Translations under genes and position numbers: made by a program | Shown here: piece after piece, positions 7,484-14,711 of the stretch | Layout: each line of letters opens with the position of its first letter | How positions within the stretch are numbered: position 1 is the first letter of the stretch | Assembly (NCBI GenBank): GCA_900552775.1 | Contig: USAP01000015.1 | Location: 1 to 17,415, forward strand | DNA length: 17,415 nt | Origin: an uncultured Eubacteriales bacterium | GTDB lineage: Bacteria; Bacillota; Clostridia; UMGS1883; UMGS1540 | Direction: 5' to 3' | Notes under the pieces: model-generated | Database searches by the model: none | What the model saw: the letters and a program-made list of their open reading frames with translations, nothing else | What the model was told of the DNA's origin: nothing

Positions 7484-8380
7484 ATGAATGACGGTTTTAA
7501 GTCGGCTTTTATAGCTGTGCTCGGCAGACCGAATGCCGGAAAATCAACGCTTATAAACAGAATAGTCGGAGAAAAAATCTCGATTGTGTCAAAAAAGCCG
7601 CAGACAACACGAAATAAAATTCTGGGAATATTAACGGAAGAAAATTGCCAGTATATCTTTGTTGACACACCCGGAGTGCATAAGGACAAGACCAAACTCG
7701 GAAAATATATGAACGATGCCGCGTTTTCCTCTGCCGGAGACGCTGACGGGGCGGTTCTGATGATAGACGCTCAAAAAGGAATAGGAACGCCGGAGGAAAG
7801 AATAGCCGAAGAACTTAAAAAAGACAAAATCCCGACGGTTTTGGGAATAAATAAATCCGATTCCGTAAAAAAAGAAGAACTTTTGCCACTTATTGCAGAG
7901 GCTTCCGCTTTTATGGATTTTGAAGCAATAGTGCCGCTGAGCGCGCTGACGGGCGACGGCGTTTCCGAACTTATGAAAGAATTGTCAAAATTTTTGGAAG
8001 AAGGACCCATGTATTTCCCCGAAGATTCTATGACTGACAAAACGGAGAGAGAAATTGCGGCTGAGATTATAAGAGAAAAGCTTTTAAGACTTCTGCAGCA
8101 GGAGATTCCGCACGGAACGGCGGTTGAGATTCTGGAAATGAAAGACAAAGGCAGCGTTATTTCGATAAACGCAAATATTTTCTGTGAAAAAGAGTCGCAC
8201 AAGTCGATTATAATAGGCAAAAACGGAGCAATGCTTAAGAAAATAGGCAGCTACGCGAGAGAGGACATGGAAAAATTTTTCGGCAAAAAAGTGTTTCTCA
8301 CCATGTGGGTGAAGGTCCGTGATGATTGGAGAAACAGCAATTTCATGCTTAAATCGCTCGGGTTTACAAATGAGGAATAA
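7484..8380 (+). CDS. era: GTPase Era
   Basis: Era, a GTPase that binds the 3' end of 16S rRNA and assists 30S subunit assembly at the membrane-proximal cytoplasm. At 298 aa it is the normal length. Motifs are G1 GRPNAGKS (14-21), the switch I region with PQTTR (39-43), G3 DTPG (61-64), G4 NKSD (123-126) and G5 SAL (153-155), then the C-terminal KH domain with IIIGKNGAMLKKIG (242-255). Its ATG directly follows the ybeY stop, and GGAGAG at 7471-7476 supplies the ribosome-binding site inside ybeY. In B. subtilis dgkA and cdd lie between ybeY and era; here both are absent, so the two 16S rRNA maturation proteins are adjacent and probably coupled. Confidence 0.97.
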   Translation: MNDGFKSAFIAVLGRPNAGKSTLINRIVGEKISIVSKKPQTTRNKILGILTEENCQYIFVDTPGVHKDKTKLGKYMNDAAFSSAGDADGAVLMIDAQKGIGTPEERIAEELKKDKIPTVLGINKSDSVKKEELLPLIAEASAFMDFEAIVPLSALTGDGVSELMKELSKFLEEGPMYFPEDSMTDKTEREIAAEIIREKLLRLLQQEIPHGTAVEILEMKDKGSVISINANIFCEKESHKSIIIGKNGAMLKKIGSYAREDMEKFFGKKVFLTMWVKVRDDWRNSNFMLKSLGFTNEE

Positions 8381-8446
8381 TTTGCATTTATAATTTAATC
8401 CCTTACCGCAAAAGATATTTATATCAAACTTTTTCGGGAGGCAGAT

Positions 8447-8590
8447 ATGGATATTTGGTGGGAGATTTTTTTGATGTCGGGAGATCCCGACGCATATGTG
8501 AATTTCAAGCGTTTTCAGGAGGAAGAAACAGATGCAGCCGATAAAAACACGGGGGATTGTGCTGAGAGCGCAGAATATGGGCGAAGCTGA
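8447..8590 (+). CDS. yqzL: YqzL-like small protein
   Basis: A 47-aa reading frame between era and recO. The N-terminus MDIWWEIFLMSGDPDAYVNF follows the YqzL pattern (aromatic-rich start, then S/T-G-x-x-D-A-Y and an F-K-x-F/E ending), and yqzL occupies exactly this era-recO position in Bacillus. Its function is unknown. GGGAGG (8436-8441) is five bases before ATG 8447, a good ribosome-binding site. The C-terminal 19 codons overlap the recO start region (8532-8590) in a different frame; that tail is acidic and low in complexity, so its sequence is probably dictated by recO. The conserved segment and position make it likely real. Confidence 0.78.
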   Translation: MDIWWEIFLMSGDPDAYVNFKRFQEEETDAADKNTGDCAESAEYGRS

Positions 8591-9317
8591 TAAAATGCTT
8601 ACTGTTTTATCTGCCGAGCTCGGAAAGATCAGCGTATCGGCAAAAGGAATAAAAAGTTTAAAGCATGCTTCCAGAAGCTCCGGCGCGCCTTTTTGCTACA
8701 GCGAGTTTGTTTTAAAGCCGCGCGGTGAGATATATACCCTGGTGTCTGCAACCCTTTCGGAAAGCTTTTACGGACTCAGAAAGAATGTAGAACATTTGGC
8801 ACTGGCTACATATTTTTTATCGCTGACAGATTTTTTGGCTATGCCGGGAGACAATGCCGGGGATATACTGCGTGTTTTGCTGAATTCGCTTTATTATCTT
8901 GAAAAAGGACTGAAGAAGGCTGACGATTTGCGTTTGTTCCTGGAAGTTCGCGAGCTGAGTGCCGCAGGTTTTCTGCCTGATATGTCATGCTGCGCCGGCT
9001 GCGGAAGTGACAGAGCGTGTATGTTTGATATATCGGCAGGAATGCTTTTTTGCCGCGGCTGTGCACCGGCAAATGCGCTGAAGCTATCCGAAGACTGTGC
9101 GCGGCTTATCTCGTTTTACGGTACGGCTCCGCTTAAAACGGCGCTTGATTTTGACGGAGAAGCGGCGGCATTGGAGGGTACGAACATTATAGAAAAATTT
9201 ATCAGACGCCATATCGGCAATATAAAAGCGCTTAACTATTATTTAAGTATTTCAGAGTTGGGCATAAGAGATTTTCACGATGAAACGGAGAATGATTATG
9301 GAAAAAAAACAAAATAA
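8532..9317 (+). CDS. recO: DNA repair protein RecO
   Basis: RecO, which helps load RecA onto SSB-covered single-stranded DNA together with RecR (and RecF) in gap repair. At 261 aa it is normal for Firmicutes. The N-terminal OB-fold contains KTRGIVLRAQNMGEADKML; a helical middle follows, then a four-cysteine zinc-finger-like module with C154-x2-C157 and C174-x2-C177 (an extra Cys at 153). These cysteines are typical of the Gram-positive form. ATG 8532 is preceded by AGGAGG (8517-8522), which lies inside the yqzL-like gene, so translation of the two is coupled. The 3' end overlaps the flippase gene by 20 bases. Confidence 0.95.
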   Translation: MQPIKTRGIVLRAQNMGEADKMLTVLSAELGKISVSAKGIKSLKHASRSSGAPFCYSEFVLKPRGEIYTLVSATLSESFYGLRKNVEHLALATYFLSLTDFLAMPGDNAGDILRVLLNSLYYLEKGLKKADDLRLFLEVRELSAAGFLPDMSCCAGCGSDRACMFDISAGMLFCRGCAPANALKLSEDCARLISFYGTAPLKTALDFDGEAAALEGTNIIEKFIRRHIGNIKALNYYLSISELGIRDFHDETENDYGKKTK

Positions 9318-10884
9318 AAGTTTCATGTACGGAGCGGCGATTCTGCTTGCGGCAAATATACTTGTAAAGCTTATTGGCGCATGCTTTAAAATACCGCTTA
9401 CATACCTTTTGAATGAGGACGGTATGGGTCTTTTTTCGACGGCTTATACAATATATACATTCTTATTTGTAATTGCCACGGCAGGACTTCCCGTGGCGAT
9501 TTCCAAGATGATTGCGGAAAGCTCTGCGCTTGGCAGAAGGCGTGAAACAAAAAGAATTTTTCACGCAAGCTTTGCGCTTTTGTCATTTATAGGCGTTGCC
9601 GGCAGTATTGTTTTGTACTTCGGAGCGGAGAAGTTTGCCCAAATTGCAAAAAGTCCCATGGCGGTGCCGAGCATAAAAGCAATAGCGCCTGCAATGCTTT
9701 TTGTGTCGTTTATGTCCGCTTTCCGCGGATATTTTCAGGGCAGACAGGATATGGTTCCGACGGCAAGTTCGGAAGTTGCGGAGGCTCTTTTTAAACTTAT
9801 AGTCGGATACATTCTTGCATATGTGCTTGTGGGACGCGGAGTTGAATACGGCGCCGCCGGCGCTATGCTGGGAGTGTCATCGGGCGCTGCGGCAGGTCTT
9901 ATCCTGCTTCTGATTATGCACTTGGCAAAAAGAAAGAAAGCCGATTTCCCGGAGACGGATCCCGAGTGCAGACCGTTTGGAACAATACTGAAAAAAATGT
10001 TTATAATTGCGCTGCCGATAACAATAGGAGCTTCGGTTTTTTCTCTGACAACCGTAATAGATACATTTATGATTCAGAGAAGACTTTTGGCGGCAGGATT
10101 TTCCGCATCTGAGGCGCTGAAACTCTGGGGCTCGTATTCGGGATATGCAGTGCCGCTTTTTAACCTTGTTCCGACGCTTGTTACATCAATAAGCATAAGT
10201 ATAGTGCCTGCGGTTGCGGGTGCGTATATTAAGGGAGAAAAAGATGAGGCGAGGAGACAGACGGTTTCCGCCGTTAAAGTTACAATGCTTTTTGCACTTC
10301 CGTGCGCTGTGGGCATTGCGCTGCTTTCAAACCCAATACTTAAATTTGTTTATAATAACACAAACGCGTCATCCATGCTTTCGATTCTCGGATACGCCGT
10401 GGTTTTTGTATCGCTCGTTCTTGTAACAAATGCCGTTTTGCAGGCTTTGGGCAAAGTGTGGCTCCCGGTTATACATATGGCAATAGGCGGAGCTTCAAAG
10501 GTTTTGATAAACTATGTTCTTGTCGGCACTCAGTTTTTTAACATAAACGGCGCACCTATAGGTACAAATATATGTTATATAATAATTCTGGTGCTTAACA
10601 TCATATCCATAATACGTTTGCTGGGAGGCAAATACAATGTTTCAGATCTGCTTGTAAAACCGCTGCTGAGTGTTGCGGTTATGGGAGTTGCCGTGCTTTT
10701 GACAGTTAATGTTTCATTGGGTCTCGGAAGAATCTTGGGATGTGTTATTCCGATAATTGCCGGAGGGGCTGCTTACGTTGTGATGATTTTTGCCGTATCT
10801 GCCGTAAAGCGTGACGATATTATGATGCTTCCGGGAGGAGAAAAAATTTACGGGATACTTAAAAAGTGCAAAATTATGAAATAA
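9298..10884 (+). CDS. MOP-superfamily flippase, SpoVB/YtgP (MurJ-like)
   Basis: A 528-aa multi-pass membrane protein of the MOP (MATE/MurJ-like) exporter superfamily. It resembles B. subtilis SpoVB and YtgP/MurJ, which carry lipid-linked peptidoglycan precursors (lipid II) across the membrane in spore cortex formation or growth. The family signature FKIPLTYLLNEDGMGLFSTA (about 25-44) and GLPVAISKM (about 62-70) are present, with about 12-14 hydrophobic helices throughout. Whether it is the sporulation-specific SpoVB or the vegetative YtgP/MurJ cannot be decided from sequence alone, so no symbol is given. ATG 9298 is chosen because CGGAG at 9286-9290 is seven bases ahead; ATGs at 9280 and 9292 lack a properly spaced site. 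It is coupled to recO by overlap and is the last gene of the long operon; no terminator is seen after it. Confidence 0.88.
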   Translation: MEKKQNKSFMYGAAILLAANILVKLIGACFKIPLTYLLNEDGMGLFSTAYTIYTFLFVIATAGLPVAISKMIAESSALGRRRETKRIFHASFALLSFIGVAGSIVLYFGAEKFAQIAKSPMAVPSIKAIAPAMLFVSFMSAFRGYFQGRQDMVPTASSEVAEALFKLIVGYILAYVLVGRGVEYGAAGAMLGVSSGAAAGLILLLIMHLAKRKKADFPETDPECRPFGTILKKMFIIALPITIGASVFSLTTVIDTFMIQRRLLAAGFSASEALKLWGSYSGYAVPLFNLVPTLVTSISISIVPAVAGAYIKGEKDEARRQTVSAVKVTMLFALPCAVGIALLSNPILKFVYNNTNASSMLSILGYAVVFVSLVLVTNAVLQALGKVWLPVIHMAIGGASKVLINYVLVGTQFFNINGAPIGTNICYIIILVLNIISIIRLLGGKYNVSDLLVKPLLSVAVMGVAVLLTVNVSLGLGRILGCVIPIIAGGAAYVVMIFAVSAVKRDDIMMLPGGEKIYGILKKCKIMK

Positions 10885-10897
10885 TCGGAAAAAAGTG

Positions 10898-10926
10898 TTG
10901 ATATTATTTTCAAAATGTGTTAATAT
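10898..10926 (+). promoter_or_regulatory. Sigma-A promoter of the acyl-CoA synthetase gene
   Basis: TTGATA (10898-10903) and TAATAT (10921-10926) are separated by exactly 17 nt in the short gap after the flippase gene. Five of six bases match consensus in the -35 and four of six in the -10. The leader before ATG 10974 would be about 40 nt. Confidence 0.7.
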
Positions 10927-10973
10927 AGTTTTGGAAAACAGATAAGATTTATTATTTTGGGGTGAACGGTTAA

Positions 10974-12629
10974 ATGAAAAAAAATGGGAATTATCCATAT
11001 TATGAAGTTGAGCCTTTCGGTTCTATATATGAAATGCTTTGCTTGGGGGAAAAGGAAGCGGGCAATAAAACGGCTTTTAAATTTAAAAAAGGCAGAAACG
11101 ATATTGCCGAGGTTAAATACTCTGAATTTAAAAAGAGCGTTGATGAACTTTATTCCGCACTTTGCGTGCTCGGTTTTGACAAAGAGCATATAGCATGTAT
11201 AGGCGAAAACAGCTATAAATGGGTTCAGACTTATTTGGCTGCCCTTGTGTCGGACGGTGTTTTTGTGCCTATTGACAAGGATTTGCCCGATAATGATATA
11301 ATTAATGTACTTTGCCACAGTGACAGTGGAATTGTTTTCTGTACGGAAAAGTATCTTAAGTTGTTTGAAAAGAGAAAAGAAGATCTTCCTAAGATTAAAA
11401 AGATTGTCTGCTTCTCGGCAGAAAGTGATACGGATGATGTTTTGTCTTTTGACGGTCTTTTTAAGCTCGGCGAAAAAAATATGAAAGTGCCGAATACGGA
11501 CAGAGACAAAGATAAACTTAAACTTTTGGTTTACACATCCGGTACAACGGGCATGGCAAAGGGCGTTATGCTTTCGGAGCATAATCTTGTTGCCGGCGTT
11601 TATCACGGTCTGCGTGTTTCCACGGTGTTTACAACGTGCCTTTCCGTTTTGCCTTATCACCATACATATGAGGCTGTCTGCGGTCTTTTGGTATCGCTTC
11701 ACAAACATTCGTGCATATGCATAAACGAAAGCTTAAAAGCCGTGCTGCCCAATCTGAGTTTATACAGACCCGATTATATTTTGCTGGTTCCGGCATTTGT
11801 TGAGGTGTTTTACAATAAAATACAGAAAACCATTGAATCGGGCAATAAAACCGCAGCTTTCAAAACGCTTATGAAAATAAGCGGCGGTCTCAGAAAAATA
11901 GGAATAGATGCAAGAAAATTGATTTTCGGCTCAATACATAAGGCGTTTGGAGGGAGACTCCGCAAAATTGTTTCCGGCGGTGCTCCTATAAGACCCGAAA
12001 TAGGCGAGTTTTTTGATGCAATCGGCATAAATTTAATAAACGGATACGGAATAACTGAGTGTTCGCCGCTTGTTTCGGCAAACCGCGACTATTATAACAA
12101 TCCTTCTACGGTAGGCGTAACGCTTCCCTGCAACAAGGTTGAGATAAGAGACAAAAACGAAGACGGAATCGGAGAAATCTGCGTTAAGGGCGAAACGGTT
12201 ATGCTCGGATATTACAAAAATGAGGAAGAAACGAAAAAAGCCCTTATAGACGGTTGGTTCTATACCGGAGATTACGGTAAATTCAATGAAGAAGGTCAGC
12301 TGTGCATAACGGGAAGAAAGAAAAATATTATAGTTTTGCGTAACGGCAAAAACATATACCCCGAGGAAATAGAAAACTATATACAGAATATTCCTGAGAT
12401 TGCCGAAGTGGTGGTTTATGCTTCCAAAGATGAAAACGGTGAAGAAAGAGGTCTGATTGCGGAGGTTTATCCCGCAGAACCTATAGAAAGAGTACCTCTT
12501 GCCAAAAAGATAAGAGATGCTCTTTCGGGACTGCCTTCGTATAAACAGGTTCATCAAATAAAAATTCGTGATACCGAATTTGAAAAAACAACTTCAAAAA
12601 AGATTAAAAGAGCTAAATATAACGGCTGA
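10974..12629 (+). CDS. AMP-forming acyl-CoA synthetase (long-chain type)
   Basis: A 551-aa adenylate-forming enzyme of the ANL superfamily that most resembles long-chain fatty-acid-CoA ligases. Such enzymes activate a carboxylate with ATP to acyl-AMP and transfer it to CoA. Motifs: the P-loop YTSGTTGMAKG (187-197), VSGGAPI (about 333-339), YGITECSP (358-365), TGDYG (431-435), GRKKNIIVL (447-455) in the hinge to the C-terminal domain, and the C-terminal TTSKKIKR (about 540-547) with the conserved catalytic Lys. The acyl substrate cannot be read from sequence. ATG 10974 follows GGGGTG (about 10959-10964). It has its own promoter (10898-10926) and a strong terminator (12642-12674) beyond its stop, so it is probably a single-gene unit. 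The 3' end overlaps convergent aroE-aroK by 17 nt. Confidence 0.88.
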   Translation: MKKNGNYPYYEVEPFGSIYEMLCLGEKEAGNKTAFKFKKGRNDIAEVKYSEFKKSVDELYSALCVLGFDKEHIACIGENSYKWVQTYLAALVSDGVFVPIDKDLPDNDIINVLCHSDSGIVFCTEKYLKLFEKRKEDLPKIKKIVCFSAESDTDDVLSFDGLFKLGEKNMKVPNTDRDKDKLKLLVYTSGTTGMAKGVMLSEHNLVAGVYHGLRVSTVFTTCLSVLPYHHTYEAVCGLLVSLHKHSCICINESLKAVLPNLSLYRPDYILLVPAFVEVFYNKIQKTIESGNKTAAFKTLMKISGGLRKIGIDARKLIFGSIHKAFGGRLRKIVSGGAPIRPEIGEFFDAIGINLINGYGITECSPLVSANRDYYNNPSTVGVTLPCNKVEIRDKNEDGIGEICVKGETVMLGYYKNEEETKKALIDGWFYTGDYGKFNEEGQLCITGRKKNIIVLRNGKNIYPEEIENYIQNIPEIAEVVVYASKDENGEERGLIAEVYPAEPIERVPLAKKIRDALSGLPSYKQVHQIKIRDTEFEKTTSKKIKRAKYNG

Positions 12630-13839
12630 GTATCTTTTCGGCGGCGGTGCTTACGGCACCGTCGTTTTTTATTTCTTCGTCCGCATATTTTCTGTATAAG
12701 GGAAGACGTTCGGAATACATTTTTTTAAGCACCTCGGGATTTTTTGAAAGAGGTCTGCCGTCTGAAGCCAAGAGGTCTGTGCTGCGGTCGATATAATAAA
12801 TGTGTCCGTTTTGGGAAAGCGCCTTCATGTTTTCTTCTCTGAGCACGGCGCCGCCTCCCGTTGCAATAATTAGGGAATGACCTGCAGCTGCTTTTTTGAT
12901 TGCAGCGGTTTCGGCATTTCTGAAATACTCTTCGCCGAATTTGGAAAAAATATCAGGTATATTCATGCCCTCGCTTTTTACAACTTCCGCATCTGTATCA
13001 ACAAGGTGTTTGCCGGTTTTTTTTGCAATAATTTTTGCAAAAGTTGATTTGCCGCAGCCGGGCATACCTGTAAGTACAATATTTTCCGTATCACGCAGAA
13101 GTGTTTCGTATATCTCGTCGGTTTTTCCGGAACCGAAGTTTTTGGATGTGAATATTTCACCGGCACGCACGCCCTGTGCGGCAAGCATATAAAGACCGCC
13201 TCCGGCATTGAGCCCGAGAGATAAAGCTTCCGTTATGAGCTCGGTTCTGAGGGGATTGTATATTACGTCAAGCACACCGCAGAGATTTTTGAAATTTTTA
13301 AGCGACAGCGGCTTACGGTATATATCCGGAAACATGCCTATGGGGGTTGTGTTTACAATAATTTCCGCATCTGCGGCATTTTCGTATACATTTTCATAGT
13401 TCAGTTCACCGCTTCGTGACACAAAACGTATTTTTGAGGCTCCGCAGTCAGACGCAGCGGCAAAAACGGTTTTTGATGTTCCGCCGGTGCCGAGAATAAG
13501 AACAGTTTTGTTTTTAAAGCTTATTCCGCATTTTTCGGCAAGCGAACAGAACCCGAAATAATCGGTGTTAAAGCCTTTTATGCCGCCGGAGCTTTTAAGA
13601 AGAGTATTAACCGCACCGATTTTCTTTGCTTTGTCGGAAATTTGTGAGCAAAACGGTATAACGTCTGTTTTGTAAGGTATTGTGACATTCATACCGGTAT
13701 AATCAAAATCACGGACAATTTTTTCAAGATTTTCCCGTTTGGTCGGGTATAGCTCATAGGAATAACCGAGCATTTCATGAATTTTTTTTGAATAGCTGTG
13801 GGAGAGTTTTTCTCCGATAAGGCCGCATTTTATTTCCAA
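12613..13839 (-). CDS. aroEK: Fused shikimate dehydrogenase-shikimate kinase (AroE-AroK)
   Basis: A 408-aa two-domain enzyme joining consecutive shikimate-pathway steps. Residues about 1-245 are shikimate dehydrogenase (AroE): SHSYS (13-17), NVTIPYK with the catalytic Lys57, GAVNT (75-79), NTD with Asp93 (91-93), the NADP loop GTGGTSK (117-123), NTTPIGM (163-169) and GLYMLAAQG (215-223). Residues about 252-408 are shikimate kinase (AroK): P-loop GMPGCGKST (258-266), DTD (281-283), the FR (306-307) acceptor site, GGG (328-330) and the lid region GRPL (361-364). All key residues appear present, so both activities are expected in the cytoplasm. The TTG start at 13839 has AAGGAG (complement of 13848-13853) eight bases ahead. 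It overlaps tyrA by 10 nt. Confidence 0.93.
   Translation of the reverse strand: MEIKCGLIGEKLSHSYSKKIHEMLGYSYELYPTKRENLEKIVRDFDYTGMNVTIPYKTDVIPFCSQISDKAKKIGAVNTLLKSSGGIKGFNTDYFGFCSLAEKCGISFKNKTVLILGTGGTSKTVFAAASDCGASKIRFVSRSGELNYENVYENAADAEIIVNTTPIGMFPDIYRKPLSLKNFKNLCGVLDVIYNPLRTELITEALSLGLNAGGGLYMLAAQGVRAGEIFTSKNFGSGKTDEIYETLLRDTENIVLTGMPGCGKSTFAKIIAKKTGKHLVDTDAEVVKSEGMNIPDIFSKFGEEYFRNAETAAIKKAAAGHSLIIATGGGAVLREENMKALSQNGHIYYIDRSTDLLASDGRPLSKNPEVLKKMYSERLPLYRKYADEEIKNDGAVSTAAEKILSRYI
12642..12674 (+). terminator. Rho-independent terminator of the acyl-CoA synthetase gene
   Basis: A 9-bp stem, CGGCGGTGC (12642-12650) with GCACCGTCG (12656-12664), has one G-U pair and a TTACG loop. It is followed by TTTTTTATTT from 12665. 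It lies 12 bases after the synthetase stop and sits antisense to the C-terminal coding end of aroE-aroK, on the opposite strand. Confidence 0.85.
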
Positions 13840-14684
13840 AGATTATTCTCCTTACCGTCTATATATTCCGAAAGGCTGCTGCCTTCCTCCAAAAGCTTTT
13901 TAAGCTTATTCACATCATCGTCTTTTAAAGCGTCTAAGTATTCCGCCAGTCTTTCGCACATTGCGGAAAGCTCCGGTATTACAAATTCGCGGTTTAAAGA
14001 CAGTATATCCGCCCACATCTCGGCATCAAGCTTTGCGCCGCGTGAGATACTTTTGTAGCTTTCGCCCGAAAATCCGTAGTGATTTGCCGCGACAGGACTT
14101 TTTATATATGCATTAGATATAATTCTTGTAAGCTGAGAAGTAAAAGCCGCCATGCGGTCATGCTCGCGCGGAGAAGAGATTTCGATATTTCCGAATCCGA
14201 CTGCGCGCAGCAGCCTCTGCACCTTGTCGAGAATGAGAACGGGTGCTGATGCCGTAGGTGTAAGTACAATATTTGCACCGTCAAAAAATTTCGGATTTGA
14301 AGCGTCAAATCCTTTTTTTACGCTTTCGGCAAACGGGTGTGCGCCTATGAATGTAAAACCGTATTGCTCGGCTATGCGAAATCCATCGCGGCATATGGGC
14401 ACTTTTATATCGCACATATCGATTACCGTGACATCGGGAGAGAGAAGACGCGAATGAAATTCAAGGTAACGCACCGTCTCTCCCGGAGGAAGAGCCAGAA
14501 AAAGAACGTCAAGCTTTTTCAGCATATCGCCTTCGGCTATATCGTCTATGACTTTTGTGATTTTTGCTTTTATGTTTATATCGTTATTTTTGTCATACCC
14601 GAAAACATAGTGCGAGGTTTTAAGTTTAATTGCTTTTGCAAGAGAGGCCCCTGTTATTCCGAGACCTGCAATACCTACTATCAT
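13830..14684 (-). CDS. tyrA: Prephenate dehydrogenase (TyrA)
   Basis: A 284-aa NAD(P)-dependent prephenate dehydrogenase-type enzyme, the tyrosine branch after chorismate. Visible features are the N-terminal dinucleotide-binding GLGITGAS (7-14), Asp31 at the end of the second strand of the fold, GAHPFAES (114-121), PREHDRMAAFTSQLTR (172-187), and Arg215 and Trp224 in the SISRGAKLDAEMWADI segment. The usual GAHPMAG reads GAHPFAE, and the position where relatives often have SQLAH reads SQLTR (183-187), so a usual His is replaced by Arg. The His116 motif remains, so activity is still plausible. There is no ACT or chorismate mutase domain. ATG 14684 follows GGGAG (within the complement of 14694-14700). 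It lies between ilvE and aroE-aroK in one operon, overlapping the latter. Confidence 0.86.
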   Translation of the reverse strand: MIVGIAGLGITGASLAKAIKLKTSHYVFGYDKNNDINIKAKITKVIDDIAEGDMLKKLDVLFLALPPGETVRYLEFHSRLLSPDVTVIDMCDIKVPICRDGFRIAEQYGFTFIGAHPFAESVKKGFDASNPKFFDGANIVLTPTASAPVLILDKVQRLLRAVGFGNIEISSPREHDRMAAFTSQLTRIISNAYIKSPVAANHYGFSGESYKSISRGAKLDAEMWADILSLNREFVIPELSAMCERLAEYLDALKDDDVNKLKKLLEEGSSLSEYIDGKENNLWK

Positions 14685-14711
14685 GGCTTGACGCTCCCTT
14701 CCGAAAGTTTT

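Noticed and set aside
8363..8394. Possible promoter before the yqzL-like gene (TTTACA ... TATAAT)
   Set aside because: The spacer is 20 nt, too long for a normal sigma-A promoter; transcription from upstream genes is simpler.
10920..11708. 262-codon open frame on the minus strand, opposite the acyl-CoA synthetase
   Set aside because: The synthetase frame has full family motifs; the antisense product is rich in Arg, Phe, Lys and Cys, matches nothing I know, and runs across the synthetase promoter.
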